From Ptiloglossa arizonensis (Eukaryota; Arthropoda; Insecta; Hymenoptera; Colletidae), in assembly GCF_051014685.1 (NCBI RefSeq), contig NW_027478397.1:992001-1056000 (forward strand): a DNA stretch of 64,000 bases. The letters run 5' to 3'. Both the position numbers and the translations under genes were made by a program. Under the pieces are notes generated by a model, which worked only from the letters and a program-made list of their open reading frames with translations, was not told where the DNA came from and searched no databases. Below are positions 1 through 9,957 of this stretch, one piece after another. Each line of letters begins with the position of its first letter. The stretch's first letter is position 1.

Positions 1-14
1 CCACCCTGAGAGCG

Positions 15-58
15 GCGGGCGGGGGTGCGTAGCCCTTGAGGCTCGTGCCACCGCCCGT
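15..58 (+). other. Hairpin 1 of the GC-rich 3' region
   Basis: Bases 15-29 can pair with 44-58. One internal G/A mismatch (23/50) and three G-T wobbles (15/58, 26/47, 27/46) interrupt an otherwise GC-rich stem. The loop contains a further short stem, AGCC (31-34) with GGCT (40-43). It is the least regular of the set, and its 5' side lies near the window edge. Confidence 0.55.
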
Positions 59-90
59 CGTCTGAGGGGTGGGTAGAGTAAGGGACGGCG

Positions 91-133
91 ACGCTCTCGA
101 GGGCGGAGAGGCCAGAGCCGCCCTCGGGAGCGT
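91..133 (+). other. Hairpin 2, 16-bp stem
   Basis: Bases 91-106 pair with 118-133 over 16 positions, with a single T-G wobble (97/127) and an 11-nt loop (107-117). The wobble, rather than a clean mismatch, would be tolerated in RNA but not in perfectly paired DNA, which hints that structure is kept at the RNA level. Confidence 0.75.
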
Positions 134-148
134 ACGAGCCGGGGTGCG

Positions 149-192
149 GCCGCGCCGACGGCACGGTCCCAGGGCCGTGCCCCCGGCGCGGC
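149..192 (+). other. Hairpin 3, two-storey stem
   Basis: An outer 9-bp stem (149-157 with 184-192) encloses an inner 7-bp stem (160-166 with 175-181). They are separated by a symmetrical 2x2 internal loop (158-159 and 182-183) and capped by an 8-nt loop. Both stems are perfect. Confidence 0.75.
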
Positions 193-204
193 TATGGGGG
201 CCGT

Positions 205-237
205 GGGCGGTCGCGAGTGTGGGACTCGCGGCCGCCC
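205..237 (+). other. Hairpin 4, 14-bp stem
   Basis: Bases 205-218 pair with 224-237 over 14 positions, with one T-G wobble (211/231) and a 5-nt loop (219-223). Confidence 0.75.
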
Positions 238-258
238 TCGGGCGGCCCCCGGGAGTGG

Positions 259-291
259 GACGTCGGAGCAGTGTGGCCCTGCTCCGACGTC
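259..291 (+). other. Hairpin 5, perfect 13-bp stem
   Basis: Bases 259-271 are the exact reverse complement of 279-291, with a 7-nt loop TGTGGCC (272-278). Confidence 0.8.
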
Positions 292-316
292 GGGCGCCAG
301 AGCGCCGAGGAGAAAA

Positions 317-353
317 CAGGGAAGGGAGGGTGAAGTACCCCCTCCCTTCCCTG
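317..353 (+). other. Hairpin 6, perfect 14-bp purine/pyrimidine stem
   Basis: Bases 317-330 (almost all purine) are the exact reverse complement of 340-353 (almost all pyrimidine), with a 9-nt loop (331-339). Confidence 0.8.
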
Positions 354-381
354 GAACGGGAGGACACGGGCGCGAGAGCCC

Positions 382-437
382 TGCACGGGGGAGCACCTGA
401 TGTTATGATGTCTTCGGTCCCAGGTGCTCCCCCTGCA
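382..437 (+). other. Hairpin 7, 13-bp stem plus TGCA extension
   Basis: Bases 387-399 are the exact reverse complement of 421-433. Beyond a single bulged C (386), TGCA at 382-385 pairs with TGCA at 434-437. The loop (400-420) is 21 nt, AT-richer than the rest of the block, and is the largest unpaired loop of the set. Confidence 0.8.
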
Positions 438-478
438 TAGTGCGAGGATGGCCACCGTGGTGGGTTTTAGTGGGTAGG

Positions 479-513
479 TCCCGCGCCCGATGGGTTTCCT
501 TCCGGGCGCGGGG
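479..513 (+). other. Hairpin 8, GC-rich stem
   Basis: Bases 480-489 pair with 503-512, and 479/513 can add a T-G wobble. The 13-nt loop is 490-502. The stretch just upstream (461-479, TGGGTTTTAGTGGGTAGGT) has no obvious partner and would be single-stranded between hairpins 7 and 8. Confidence 0.7.
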
Positions 514-524
514 AATCCCACACT

Positions 525-572
525 CCCCCCGCCCCTCCCCAGGCGGCGGGGGGGTCTTTCGAAGATTTCCCC
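525..572 (+). other. Terminal alternative hairpins next to the poly(A) run
   Basis: Two structures compete for the same G-run. In the first, 525-533 pairs perfectly with 545-553 (9 bp, loop 534-544). In the second, GGGG (551-554) plus TCTT (555-558) pairs with AAGA (562-565) and CCCC (569-572), around a TCG loop and a TTT bulge. They cannot form together in full. The second lies only 6 nt before the A-run, where a reverse transcriptase would bind, so a switch is conceivable; that role is inference. Confidence 0.5.
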
Positions 573-578
573 CACGAT

Positions 579-600
579 AAAAAAAAAAAAAAAAAAAAAA
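579..600 (+). other. Poly(A) tract at the 3' end of the insert
   Basis: There are 22 consecutive A bases, directly followed by satellite sequence GGCCGTAG at 601. A pure A-run at the end of a GC-rich block marks the RNA 3' end of a retrotransposed sequence and fixes its orientation as +. Its purity suggests a fairly recent insertion. Confidence 0.85.
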
Positions 601-3371
601 GGCCGTAGTAGTTATTGGATTCGAGTATCAGACATGCGAAAATTTTGATGATTTCTCAACCATTCCTTAACTTCAAACTCCCATATCTCGCGAACGGATT
701 GACAAACTCCAGAAATTCCTGTTGCATCTGAAAGTAGAAACTCGCCCGATTACAACGGTATGTGTATTTTTCCCCTAGGCCTTTGTAGTTATTGGTTTCG
801 AGTATCAGACTTGCGAAAATTTTGATGGTTTCTCAACCTTTCCTTAACTTCAAACTCCCATTTCTCGCGAACGGATTGACGAACTCGAGAAATTCCTGTT
901 GCATCTGAAAGTAGAAACTCGCCCGATTACAATGGTATGCGTACTTTTCCCCTAGGCCATTCCAGTTATTCGTTTCTAGCATCACAATTTGCGAAAATGT
1001 TGATGGTTTCTCAACCATTCCTTAACTTCAAACTGACATTTCTCGCGAACGGACTGACGAACTCGAGAAATTCCTGTTGCATCTGAAAGCAGAAACTCGC
1101 CCGATTACAACGGTATGTGTATTTTTCCCCTAGGCCATAGTAGTTATTGATTTCAAGTATCAGACTTGCGAAAATTATGATGGTTTCTCAACCATTCCTT
1201 AACTTCAAACTGACATTTCTCGCGAACGGACTGACGAACTCGAGAAATTCCTGTTGCATCTGAAAGCAGAAACTCGCCCGATTACAACGGTATGTGTATT
1301 TTTCCCCTAGGCCATAGTAGTTATTGATTTCAAGTATCAGACTTGCGAAAATTTTGATGATTTCTCAACCATTCCTTAACTTCAAATTCCCAAATCCCGC
1401 GAACGGATTGACGAACTCGAGAAATTCCTGTTGCATGTGAAAGTAGGAAGTCGCCCGATTACAACGGTATGTGTATTTTTCCCCTAGGCTTTTGAAGTTA
1501 TCGGTTTCGTGTACCAGACTTGCGAAAATTTTGATGGTTTCTCATGCATTCCTTAACTTCAAACTTCCATATCTCGCGAACGGATTGACGAACTCGAGAA
1601 TTTCCTATTGCATCTGACAGCAGAAACTCGCCGAATTACAATGGTATGTGTATTTTTCCCCTAGGCATTTGTAGTTATTGGTTTCGAGTATCAGACTTGC
1701 GAAAATTTTGATGGTTTCTCAACCATTCCTTAACTTCAAACTCCCATATCTCGCGAACGGATTGTCGAACTCGAGAAATTCCTGTTGCATCTGAAAGTAG
1801 AAACTCGCCCGATTACAACGGTATGTGTATTTTTCCCCTAGGCCATTGTAGTTATTGGTTGCGAGTTTCAGACTTGCGAAAATTTTGATGGTTTCTCATC
1901 CATTCCTTAACTTCCAACTCCCATATCTCGCGAACGGATTGACGAACTCGAGAATTTCCTGTTGCATCTGAAAGTAGAAACTCGCCCGATTACAACGGTA
2001 TGTGTATTTTTGCCCTAGGCCATTGTAGTTATTGGATTCGCGTATCGGACTTGCGAAAATTTTGATGATTTCTCAACCATTCCTTAACTTCAAACTCCCA
2101 TATCCCGCGAACGGATTGACGAACTCGAGAAATTCATGTTGCGTGTGAAAGTAGAAAGTCGCCCGATTGCAACGGTCTGTGTATTTTTCCCCTAGGCCTT
2201 TGAAGTTATTGGTTTCGAGTATCAGACTTGCGAAAATTTTGATGGTTTCTCAACCATTCGTTATTTTCACACTTCCATATCTCGCGAACGGATTGACGTA
2301 CTCGAGAATTTCCTGTTGCATCTGAAAGCAGAAACTCGCCCGATTACAACGGTGTGTGTACTTTTCCCCTAGGCCATTCCAGTTGTTGGTTTCGAGTATC
2401 AGACCAGCGAAAATTTTGATGGTTTCTCAAGCATTCCTTAATTTCACACTTCCATATCTCGCGAACGGAGTGACGAACTCGAGAATTTCCTATTGCATCT
2501 GAAAGCGGAAACTCGCCCGATTACAACGGTATGTGTATTTTTCCCCTAGGCCATTGTAGTTATTGGTTGCGAGTTTCAGACTTGCGAAAATTTTGATGGT
2601 TTCTCATCCATTCCTTAACTTTCAACTCCCATATCTCGCGAACGGATTGACGAACTCGAGAATTTCCTATTGCATCTGAAAGCAGAAACTCGCCCGATTA
2701 CAACGGTATGTGTATTTTCCCCCTAGGCCATAGTAGTTATTGATTTCAAGTATCAGACTTGCGAAAATTGTGATGGTCTCTCAACCATTACTTAACTTCA
2801 AACTCCCATATCTCGCGAACGGATTGACGAACTCGAGAAATTCCTGTTGCATCTGAAAGTAGAAACTCGCCCGATTACAAAGATATGTGTGTTTTCCCCC
2901 TAAGCCTTTGAAGTTTTTGGTTTCGAGTATCAGACTTGCGAAAATTTTGATGGTTTCTCAACCATTCCTTAATTTCAAACTCCCATATCCCGCGAACGGA
3001 TTGACGAACTCGAGAAATTCCTGTTGCATGTGAAAGTAGAATCTCGCCCGATTACAATGGTATGTGTATTTTTCCCCTAGGCATTTCTAGTTGTTGGTTT
3101 CGAGTATCAGACTTGCGAAAATTTTGATGGTTTCTCAACCATTCCTTAACTTCAAACTCCCATATCCCGCGAACGGATTGACGAACTCGAGAAATTCCTG
3201 TTGCATGTGAAAGTAGAAAGTCGCCCGATTACAACGGTATGTGTATTTTTCCCCTAGGCCTTTGAAGTTATCGGTTTCGGGTACCAGTCTTGCGAAAATT
3301 TTGATGGTTTCTCATGCATTCCTTAACTTCAAACTTCCATATCTCGCGAACGGATTGACGAACTCGAGAAT
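601..3371. repeat. Array edge: about 15.6 mixed monomers beside the insert
   Basis: No adjacent tandem higher-order block was noticed here. The first unit (601-777) begins GGCCGTAG where most copies have GGCCATAG, and has GACAAACTCCAG in place of GACGAACTCGAG. The unit at 955 is 178 bp because of an extra base near 975-990. Roughly 2190-2890 shares diagnostic variants, such as GAACGGAGTGACG, with 6438-7138, 4248 bp (24 units) away. Confidence 0.85.
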
Positions 3372-5383
3372 TTCCTATTGCATCTGACAGCAGAAACTCG
3401 CCCGATTACAATGGTATGTGTATTTTTCCCCTAGGCATTTGTAGTTATTGGTTTCGAGTATCAGACTTGCGAAAATTTTGATGGTTTCTCAACCATTCCT
3501 TAACTTCCAACTCCCATATCTCCCGAACGGATTGACGAACTCGAGAATTTCCTATTGCATCTGAAAGCAGAAACTCGCCCGATTACAACGGTATGTGTAT
3601 TTTTCCCCTAGGCCATAGTAGTTATTGATTTCAAGTATCAGACTTGCGAAAATTGTGAAGGTTTCTCAACCATTCCTTAACTTCAAACTCCCATATCTCG
3701 CGAACGGATTGACGAACTCGAGAAATTCCTGTTCCATCTGAAAGTAGAAACTCGCCCGATTACAAAGATATGTGTATTTTCCCCCTAGGCCTTTGTAGTT
3801 GTTGGTTTCGAGTATTAGACTTGCGAAAATTTTGATGATTTCTCAACCATTCCTTAACTTCAAATTCCCATATCCCGCGAACGGATTGACGAACTCGAGA
3901 AATTCCTGTTCCATCTGAAAGTAGAAACTCGCCCGATTACAAAGATATGTGTGTTTTCCCCCTAGGCTTTTGTAGTTGTTGGTTTCGAGTATCAGACTTG
4001 CGAAAATTTTGATGGTTTCTCAACCATTCCTTACTTTCACACTACCATATCTCGCGAACGGATTGACGAACTCGAGAATTTCCTATTGCATCTGAAAGCA
4101 GAAACTCGCCCGATTACAACGGTGTGTGTACCTTTCCCCTAGGCCATTCCAGTTGTTGGTTTCGAGTATCAGAGTTGCGAAAATTTTGATGATTTCTCAA
4201 CCATTCCTTAACTTCAAACTGCCATATCTCGCGAACGCATTGACGAACTCGAGAAATTCCTGTTGCACGTGAAAGTAGAATCTCGCCCGATTACAATGGT
4301 ATGTGTATTTTTCCCCTAGGCCATTGTAGTTATTGGTTTCGAGTATCAGACTTGCGAAAATTTTGATGGTTTCTCAACCATTCCTTAACTTCAAACTCCC
4401 ATATCCCGCGAACGGATTGACGAACTCGAGAAATTCCTATTGCATCTGACAGCAGAAACTCGCCGGATTACAATGGTATGTGTATTTCTCCCCTAGGCAT
4501 TTGTAGTTATTGGTTTCGAGTATCAGACTTGCGAAAATTTTGATGGTTTCTCAACCATTCCTTAACTTCCAACTCCCATATCTCCCGAACGGATTGACGA
4601 ACTCGAGAATTTCCTATTGCATCTGAAAGCAGAAACTCGCCCGATTACAACGGTATGTGTATTTTTCCCCTAGGCCATAGTAGTTATTGATTTCAAGTAT
4701 CAGACTTGCGAAAATTGTGAAGGTTTCTCAACCATTCCTTAACTTCAAACTCCCATATCTCGCGAACGGATTGACGAACTCGAGAAATTCCTGTTCCATC
4801 TGAAAGTAGAAACTCGCCCGATTACAAAGATATGTGTATTTTCCCCCTAGGCCTTTGTAGTTGTTGGTTTCGAGTATTAGACTTGCGAAAATTTTGATGA
4901 TTTCTCAACCATTCCTTAACTTCAAATTCCCATATCCCGCGAACGGATTGACGAACTCGAGAAATTCCTGTTCCATCTGAAAGTAGAAACTCGCCCGATT
5001 ACAAAGATATGTGTGTTTTCCCCCTAGGCTTTTGTAGTTGTTGGTTTCGAGTATCAGACTTGCGAAAATTTTGATGGTTTCTCAACCATTCCTTACTTTC
5101 ACACTACCATATCTCGCGAACGGATTGACGAACTCGAGAATTTCCTATTGCATCTGAAAGCAGAAACTCGCCCGATTACAACGGTGTGTGTACCTTTCCC
5201 CTAGGCCATTCCAGTTGTTGGTTTCGAGTATCAGAGTTGCGAAAATTTTGATGATTTCTCAACCATTCCTTAACTTCAAACTGCCATATCTCGCGAACGC
5301 ATTGACGAACTCGAGAAATTCCTGTTGCACGTGAAAGTAGAATCTCGCCCGATTACAATGGTATGTGTATTTTTCCCCTAGGC
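3372..5383. repeat. Six-monomer (1062-bp) tandem block, about 1.9 copies
   Basis: Sequence from 3372 recurs at 4434. Shared rare markers include CTCCCGAACGG (3520 and 4582), TTGTGAAGGTTTCTC, CTGTTCCATCTG and GTGTGTACCTTTCC. The match stops at 5383, where GGCC is replaced by GGCATGTG. A few single-base differences are visible. Confidence 0.85.
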
Positions 5384-5420
5384 ATGTGTGGTTATTGGTT
5401 TCGAGTATCAGACTTGCGAC

Positions 5421-6651
5421 AATTTTGATGGTTTCTCAACCATTCCTTAACTTCAAACTCCCATATCTCGCGAACGGAATGACGAACTCGAGAAATTCCT
5501 GTTGCATCTGAAAGTAGAAACTCGCCCGATTACAACGGCATGTGTATTTTTCGCCTAGGCCATTGTAGTTATTGGTTTCGAGTATCAGACTTGCGAAAAT
5601 TTTGATGGTTTCTCAACCATTCCTTAACATCAAACTCCCATTTCTCGCGAACGGATTGACGAACTCGAGAAATTCCTGTTGCATCTGAAAGTATAAACTC
5701 GCCCGATTACAACGGTATGTGTATTTTTCCCCTAGGCATGTGTGGTTATTGGTTTCGAGTATCAGACTTGCGAAAATTTTGATGGTTTCTCAACCATTCC
5801 TTAACTTCAAACTCCCATATCCCGCGAACGGAATGACGAAATCGAGAAATTCCTGTTGCATCTGAAAGTAGAAACTCGCCCGATTACAACGGCATGTGTA
5901 TTTTTCCCCTAGGCCATTGTAGTTATTGGTTTCGAGTATCAGACTTGCGAAAATTTTGATGGTTTCTCAACCATTCCTTAACATCAAACTCCCATTTCTC
6001 GCGAACGGATTGACGAACTCGAGAAATTCCTGTTGCATCTGAAAGTAGAAACACGACCGATTACAATGGTACGTGTACTTTTCCCCTAGGTCATTCCAGT
6101 TATTGGTTTCGAGTATCAGACCAGCGAAAATTTTGATGGTTTCTCAACCATTCCTTAACTTCAAACTCCCATATCCCGCGAACGGATTGACGAACTCGAG
6201 AAATTCCTGTTGCATCTGAAAGTAGAAACTCGCCCGATTACAACGGTATGTGTATTTTTGCCCTAGGCCATTGTAGTTGTTGGTTTCGAGTATCAGACTT
6301 GCGAAAATTTTGATGGTTTCTCAACCACTCCTTAACTTCAGACTCCCATATCTCGCGAACGGATTGACGAACTCGAGAAATTCCTTTTGCATGTGAAAGT
6401 AGAAAGTCGCCCGATTACAACGGTATGTGTATTTTTCCCCTAGGCCTTTGAAGTTATTCGTTTCGAGTATCAGACTTGCGAAAATTTTGATGGTTTCTCA
6501 ACCATTCCTTATTTTCACACTTCCATATCTCGCGAACGGATTGACGAACTCGAGAATTTCCTGTTGCATCTGAAAGCAGAAACTCGCCCGATTACAACGG
6601 TGTGTGCACTTTTCCCCTAGGCCATTCCAGTTGTTGGTTTCGAGTATCAGA
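5421..6651. repeat. Dispersed duplicate, first copy (partner 7544-8774)
   Basis: About 1.23 kb matches 7544-8774 at a shift of 2123 bp, one less than 12 units. The missing base is a deletion near 7247, where CGAACGGATTGACG has become CGAACGGTTGACG, between the two copies. Markers are GGAATGACGAACTCG, CATCAAACTCCC, GACGAAATCGAG and ACACGACCGATTAC. Confidence 0.8.
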
Positions 6652-7486
6652 CCAGCGAAAATTTTGATGGTTTCTCATGCATTCCTTAATTTCACACTTT
6701 CATATCTCGCGAACGGAGTGACGAACTCGAGAATTTCCTATTGCATCTGAAAGCGGAAACTCGCCCGATTACAACGGTATGTGTATTTTTCCCCTAGGCC
6801 ATTGTAGTTATTGGTTTCGAGTATCAGACTTGCGAAAATTTTGATGGTTTCTCATCCATTCCTTAACTTCCAACTCCCATATCTCGCGAACGGATTGACG
6901 AACTCGAGAATTTCCTATTGCATCTGAAAGCAGAAACTCGCCCGATTACAACGGTATGTGTATTTTCCCCCTAGGCCATAGTAGTTATTGATTTCAAGTA
7001 TCAGACTTGCGAAAATTGTGATGGTCTCTCAACCATTACTTAACTTCAAACTCCCATATCTCGCGAACGGATTGACGAACTCGAGAAATTCCTGTTGCAT
7101 CTGAAAGTAGAAACTCGCCCGATTACAAAGATATGTGTGTTTTCCCCCTAGGCCTTTGTAGTTGTTGGTTTCGAGTATCAGACTTGCGAAAACTTTGATG
7201 GTTTCTCAACCATTCCTTAACTTCAAACTCCCATATCTCGCGAACGGTTGACGAACTCGAGAAATTCCTGTTGCATCTGAAAGTAGAAACTCGCCCGATT
7301 ACAACGGTATGTGTATTTTTGCCCTAGGCCATTGTAGTTATTGGATTCGCGTATCGGACTTGCGAAAATTTTGATGATTTCTCAACCATTCCTTAACTTC
7401 AAACTCCCATATCCCGCGAACGGATTGACGAACTCGAGAAATTCATGTTGCATGTGAAAGTAGAAAGTCGCCCGATTGCAACGGTC

Positions 7487-9957
7487 TGTGTATTTTTCCC
7501 CTAGGCCTTTGAAGTTATTGGTTTCGAGTATCAGACTCGCAAAAATTTTGATGGTTTCTCAACCATTCCTTAACTTCAAACTCCCATATCTCGCGAACGG
7601 AATGACGAACTCGAGAAATTCCTGTTGCATCTGAAAGTAGAAACTCGCCCGATTACAACGGCATGTGTATTTTTCGCCTAGGCCATTGTAGTTATTGGTT
7701 TCGAGTATCAGACTTGCGAAAATTTTGATGGTTTCTCAACCATTCCTTAACATCAAACTCCCATTTCTCGCGAACGGATTGACGAACTCGAGAAATTCCT
7801 GTTGCATCTGAAAGTATAAACTCGCCCGATTACAACGGTATGTGTATTTTTCCCCTAGGCATGTGTGGTTATTGGTTTCGAGTATCAGACTTGCGAAAAT
7901 TTTGATGGTATCTCAACCATTCCTTAACTTCAAACTCCCATATCCCGCGAACGGAATGACGAAATCGAGAAATTCCTGTTGCATCTGAAAGTAGAAACTC
8001 GCCCGATTACAACGGCATGTGTATTTTTCCCCTAGGCCATTGTAGTTATTGGTTTCGAGTATCAGACTTGCGAAAATTTTGATGGTTTCTCAACCATTCC
8101 TTAACATCAAACTCCCATTTCTCGCGAACGGATTGACGAACTCGAGAAATTCCTGTTGCATCTGAAAGTAGAAACACGACCGATTACAATGGTACGTGTA
8201 CTTTTCCCCTAGGTCATTCCAGTTATTGGTTTCGAGTATCAGACCAGCGAAAATTTTGATGGTTTCTCAACCATTCCTTAACTTCAAACTCCCATATCCC
8301 GCGAACGGATTGACGAACTCGAGAAATTCCTGTTGCATCTGAAAGTAGAAACTCGCCCGATTACAACGGTATGTGTATTTTTACCCTAGGCCATTGTAGT
8401 TGTTGGTTTCGAGTATCAGACTTGCGAAAATTTTGATGGTTTCTCAACCACTCCTTAACTTCAGACTCCCATATCTCGCGAACGGATTGACGAACTCGAG
8501 AAATTCCTTTTGCATGTGAAAGTAGAAAGTCGCCCGATTACAACGGTATGTGTATTTTTCCCCTAGGCCTTTGAAGTTATTGGTTTCGAGTATCAGACTT
8601 GCGAAAATTTTGATGGTTTCTCAACCATTCCTTATTTTCACACTTCCATATCTCGCGAACGGATTGACGAACTCGAGAATTTCCTGTTGCATCTGAAAGC
8701 AGAAACTCGCCCGATTACAACGGTGTGTGTACTTTTCCCCTAGGCCATTCCAGTTGTTGGTTTCGAGTATCAGACTTGCGAAAATTTTGATAGTTTCTCA
8801 ACCACTCCTTAACTTCAGACTCCCATATCTCGCGAACGGATTGACGAACTCGAGAAATTCCTTTTGCATGTGAAAGTAGAAAGTCGCCCGATTACAACGG
8901 TATGTGTATTTTTCCCCTAGGCCTTTGAAGTTATTGGTTTCGAGTATCAGACTCGCAAAAATTTTGATGGTTTCTCAACCATTCCTTAACTTCAAACTCC
9001 CATATCTCGCGAACGGAATGACGAACTCGAGAAATTCCTGTTGCATCTGAAAGTAGAAACTCGCCCGATTACAACGGCATGTGTATTTTTGCCCTAGGCC
9101 ATTGTAGTTATTGGATTCGCGTATCGGACTTGCGAAAATTTTGATGATTTCTCAACCATTCCTTAACTTCAAACTCCCATATCCCGCGAACGGATTGACG
9201 AACTCGAGAAATTCATGTTGCATGTGAAAGTAGAAAGTCGCCCGATTGCAACGGTCTGTGTATTTTTCCCCTAGGCCTTTGAAGTTATTGGTTTCGAGTA
9301 TCAGACTTGCGAAAATTTTGATGGTTTCTCAACCATACGTTATTTTCACACTTCCATATCTCGCGAACGGATTGACGTACTCGAGAATTTCCTGTTGCAT
9401 CTGAAAGCAGAAACTCGCCCGATTACAACGGTGTGTGTACTTTTCCCCTAGGCCATTCCAGTTGGTGGTTTCGAGTATCAGACCAGCGAAAATTTTTATG
9501 GTTTCTCATGTATTCCTTAACTTCCAACTCCCATATCTCGCGAACGGATTGACGAACTCGAGAATTTCCTATTGCATCTGAAAGCAGAAACTCGCCCGAT
9601 TACAACGGTATGTGTATTTTCCCCCTAGGCCATAGTAGTTATTGATTTCAAGTATCAGACTTGCGAAAATTGTGATGGTCTCTCAACCATTACTTAACTT
9701 CAATCTCCCATATCTCGCGAACGGATTGACGAACTCGAGAAATTCCTGTTGCATCTGAAAGTAGAAACTCGCCCGATTACAAAGATATGTGTGTTTTCCC
9801 CCTAGGCCTTTGTAGTTGTTGGTTTCGAGTATCAGACTTGCGAAAACTTTGATGGTTTCTCAACCATTCCTTAACTTCAAACTCCCATATCTCGCGAACG
9901 GATTGACGAACTCGAGAAATTCCTGTTGCATCTGAAAGTAGAAACTCGCCCGATTAC
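7487..9957. repeat. 2.47-kb dispersed duplicate, first copy (partner 13505-15975)
   Basis: The order of marker variants is the same as in 13505-15975 at a shift of 6018 bp, exactly 34 units. Shared markers include GACTCGCAAAAATTTTG (7533, 8949 against 13551, 14967), GATGGTATCTCAACC and GGATTCGCGTATCGG (9115 against 15133). Scattered substitutions separate the copies, for example GTTGGTGG at 9472 against GTTGTTGG. Its first 1416 bp is also one 8-monomer unit of the 12089-15108 block. Confidence 0.8.

Larger units (their letters stand above)
1..600 (+). mobile_element. Probable 3' end of a non-LTR (LINE-type) retrotransposon, 5' part outside window
   Basis: Seen: a strongly GC-rich block, quite unlike the 41% GC satellite beside it, ends in an uninterrupted A-run at 579-600 and is followed at once by satellite sequence. 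The block is packed with inverted repeats (hairpins between 15 and 572, annotated separately). Known: non-LTR retrotransposons insert by target-primed reverse transcription, which begins at the poly(A) end of the RNA, and often carry structured 3' untranslated regions that their reverse transcriptase recognises. Inferred: this is the 3' untranslated region of such an element in + orientation. No AATAAA lies upstream of the tail, only GATAAA made with the first As. No reverse transcriptase or endonuclease domain is visible because the 5' part is cut off. Alternatives are a retrocopy of a GC-rich transcript, or an assembly join between unrelated sequences. Confidence 0.6.

Noticed and set aside
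2..76. Short + frame open from the window edge to TAG at 74-76, possibly the C-terminal tail of a retrotransposon protein
   Set aside because: Only 24 codons, with no Cys/His zinc-knuckle pattern or other recognisable motif; it cannot be told from chance without the upstream sequence.
69..440. 123-residue open frame on the + strand in the GC-rich block
   Set aside because: It runs through six hairpins, is mostly Arg/Gly/Ala/Pro as expected from GC-rich sequence, and shows no domain. A similar frame exists on the other strand (192-575), so open frames here are expected by composition.
1..578. Ribosomal DNA or spacer
   Set aside because: GC-rich, but I recognise no conserved 18S, 5.8S or 28S core segment, and the block ends in a poly(A) run joined to satellite.
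1..600. Bacterial retron-like or other prokaryotic system suggested by serial hairpins
   Set aside because: The poly(A) end, the adjoining 63-kb satellite and the absence of any prokaryotic gene organisation point to a eukaryotic nuclear genome.
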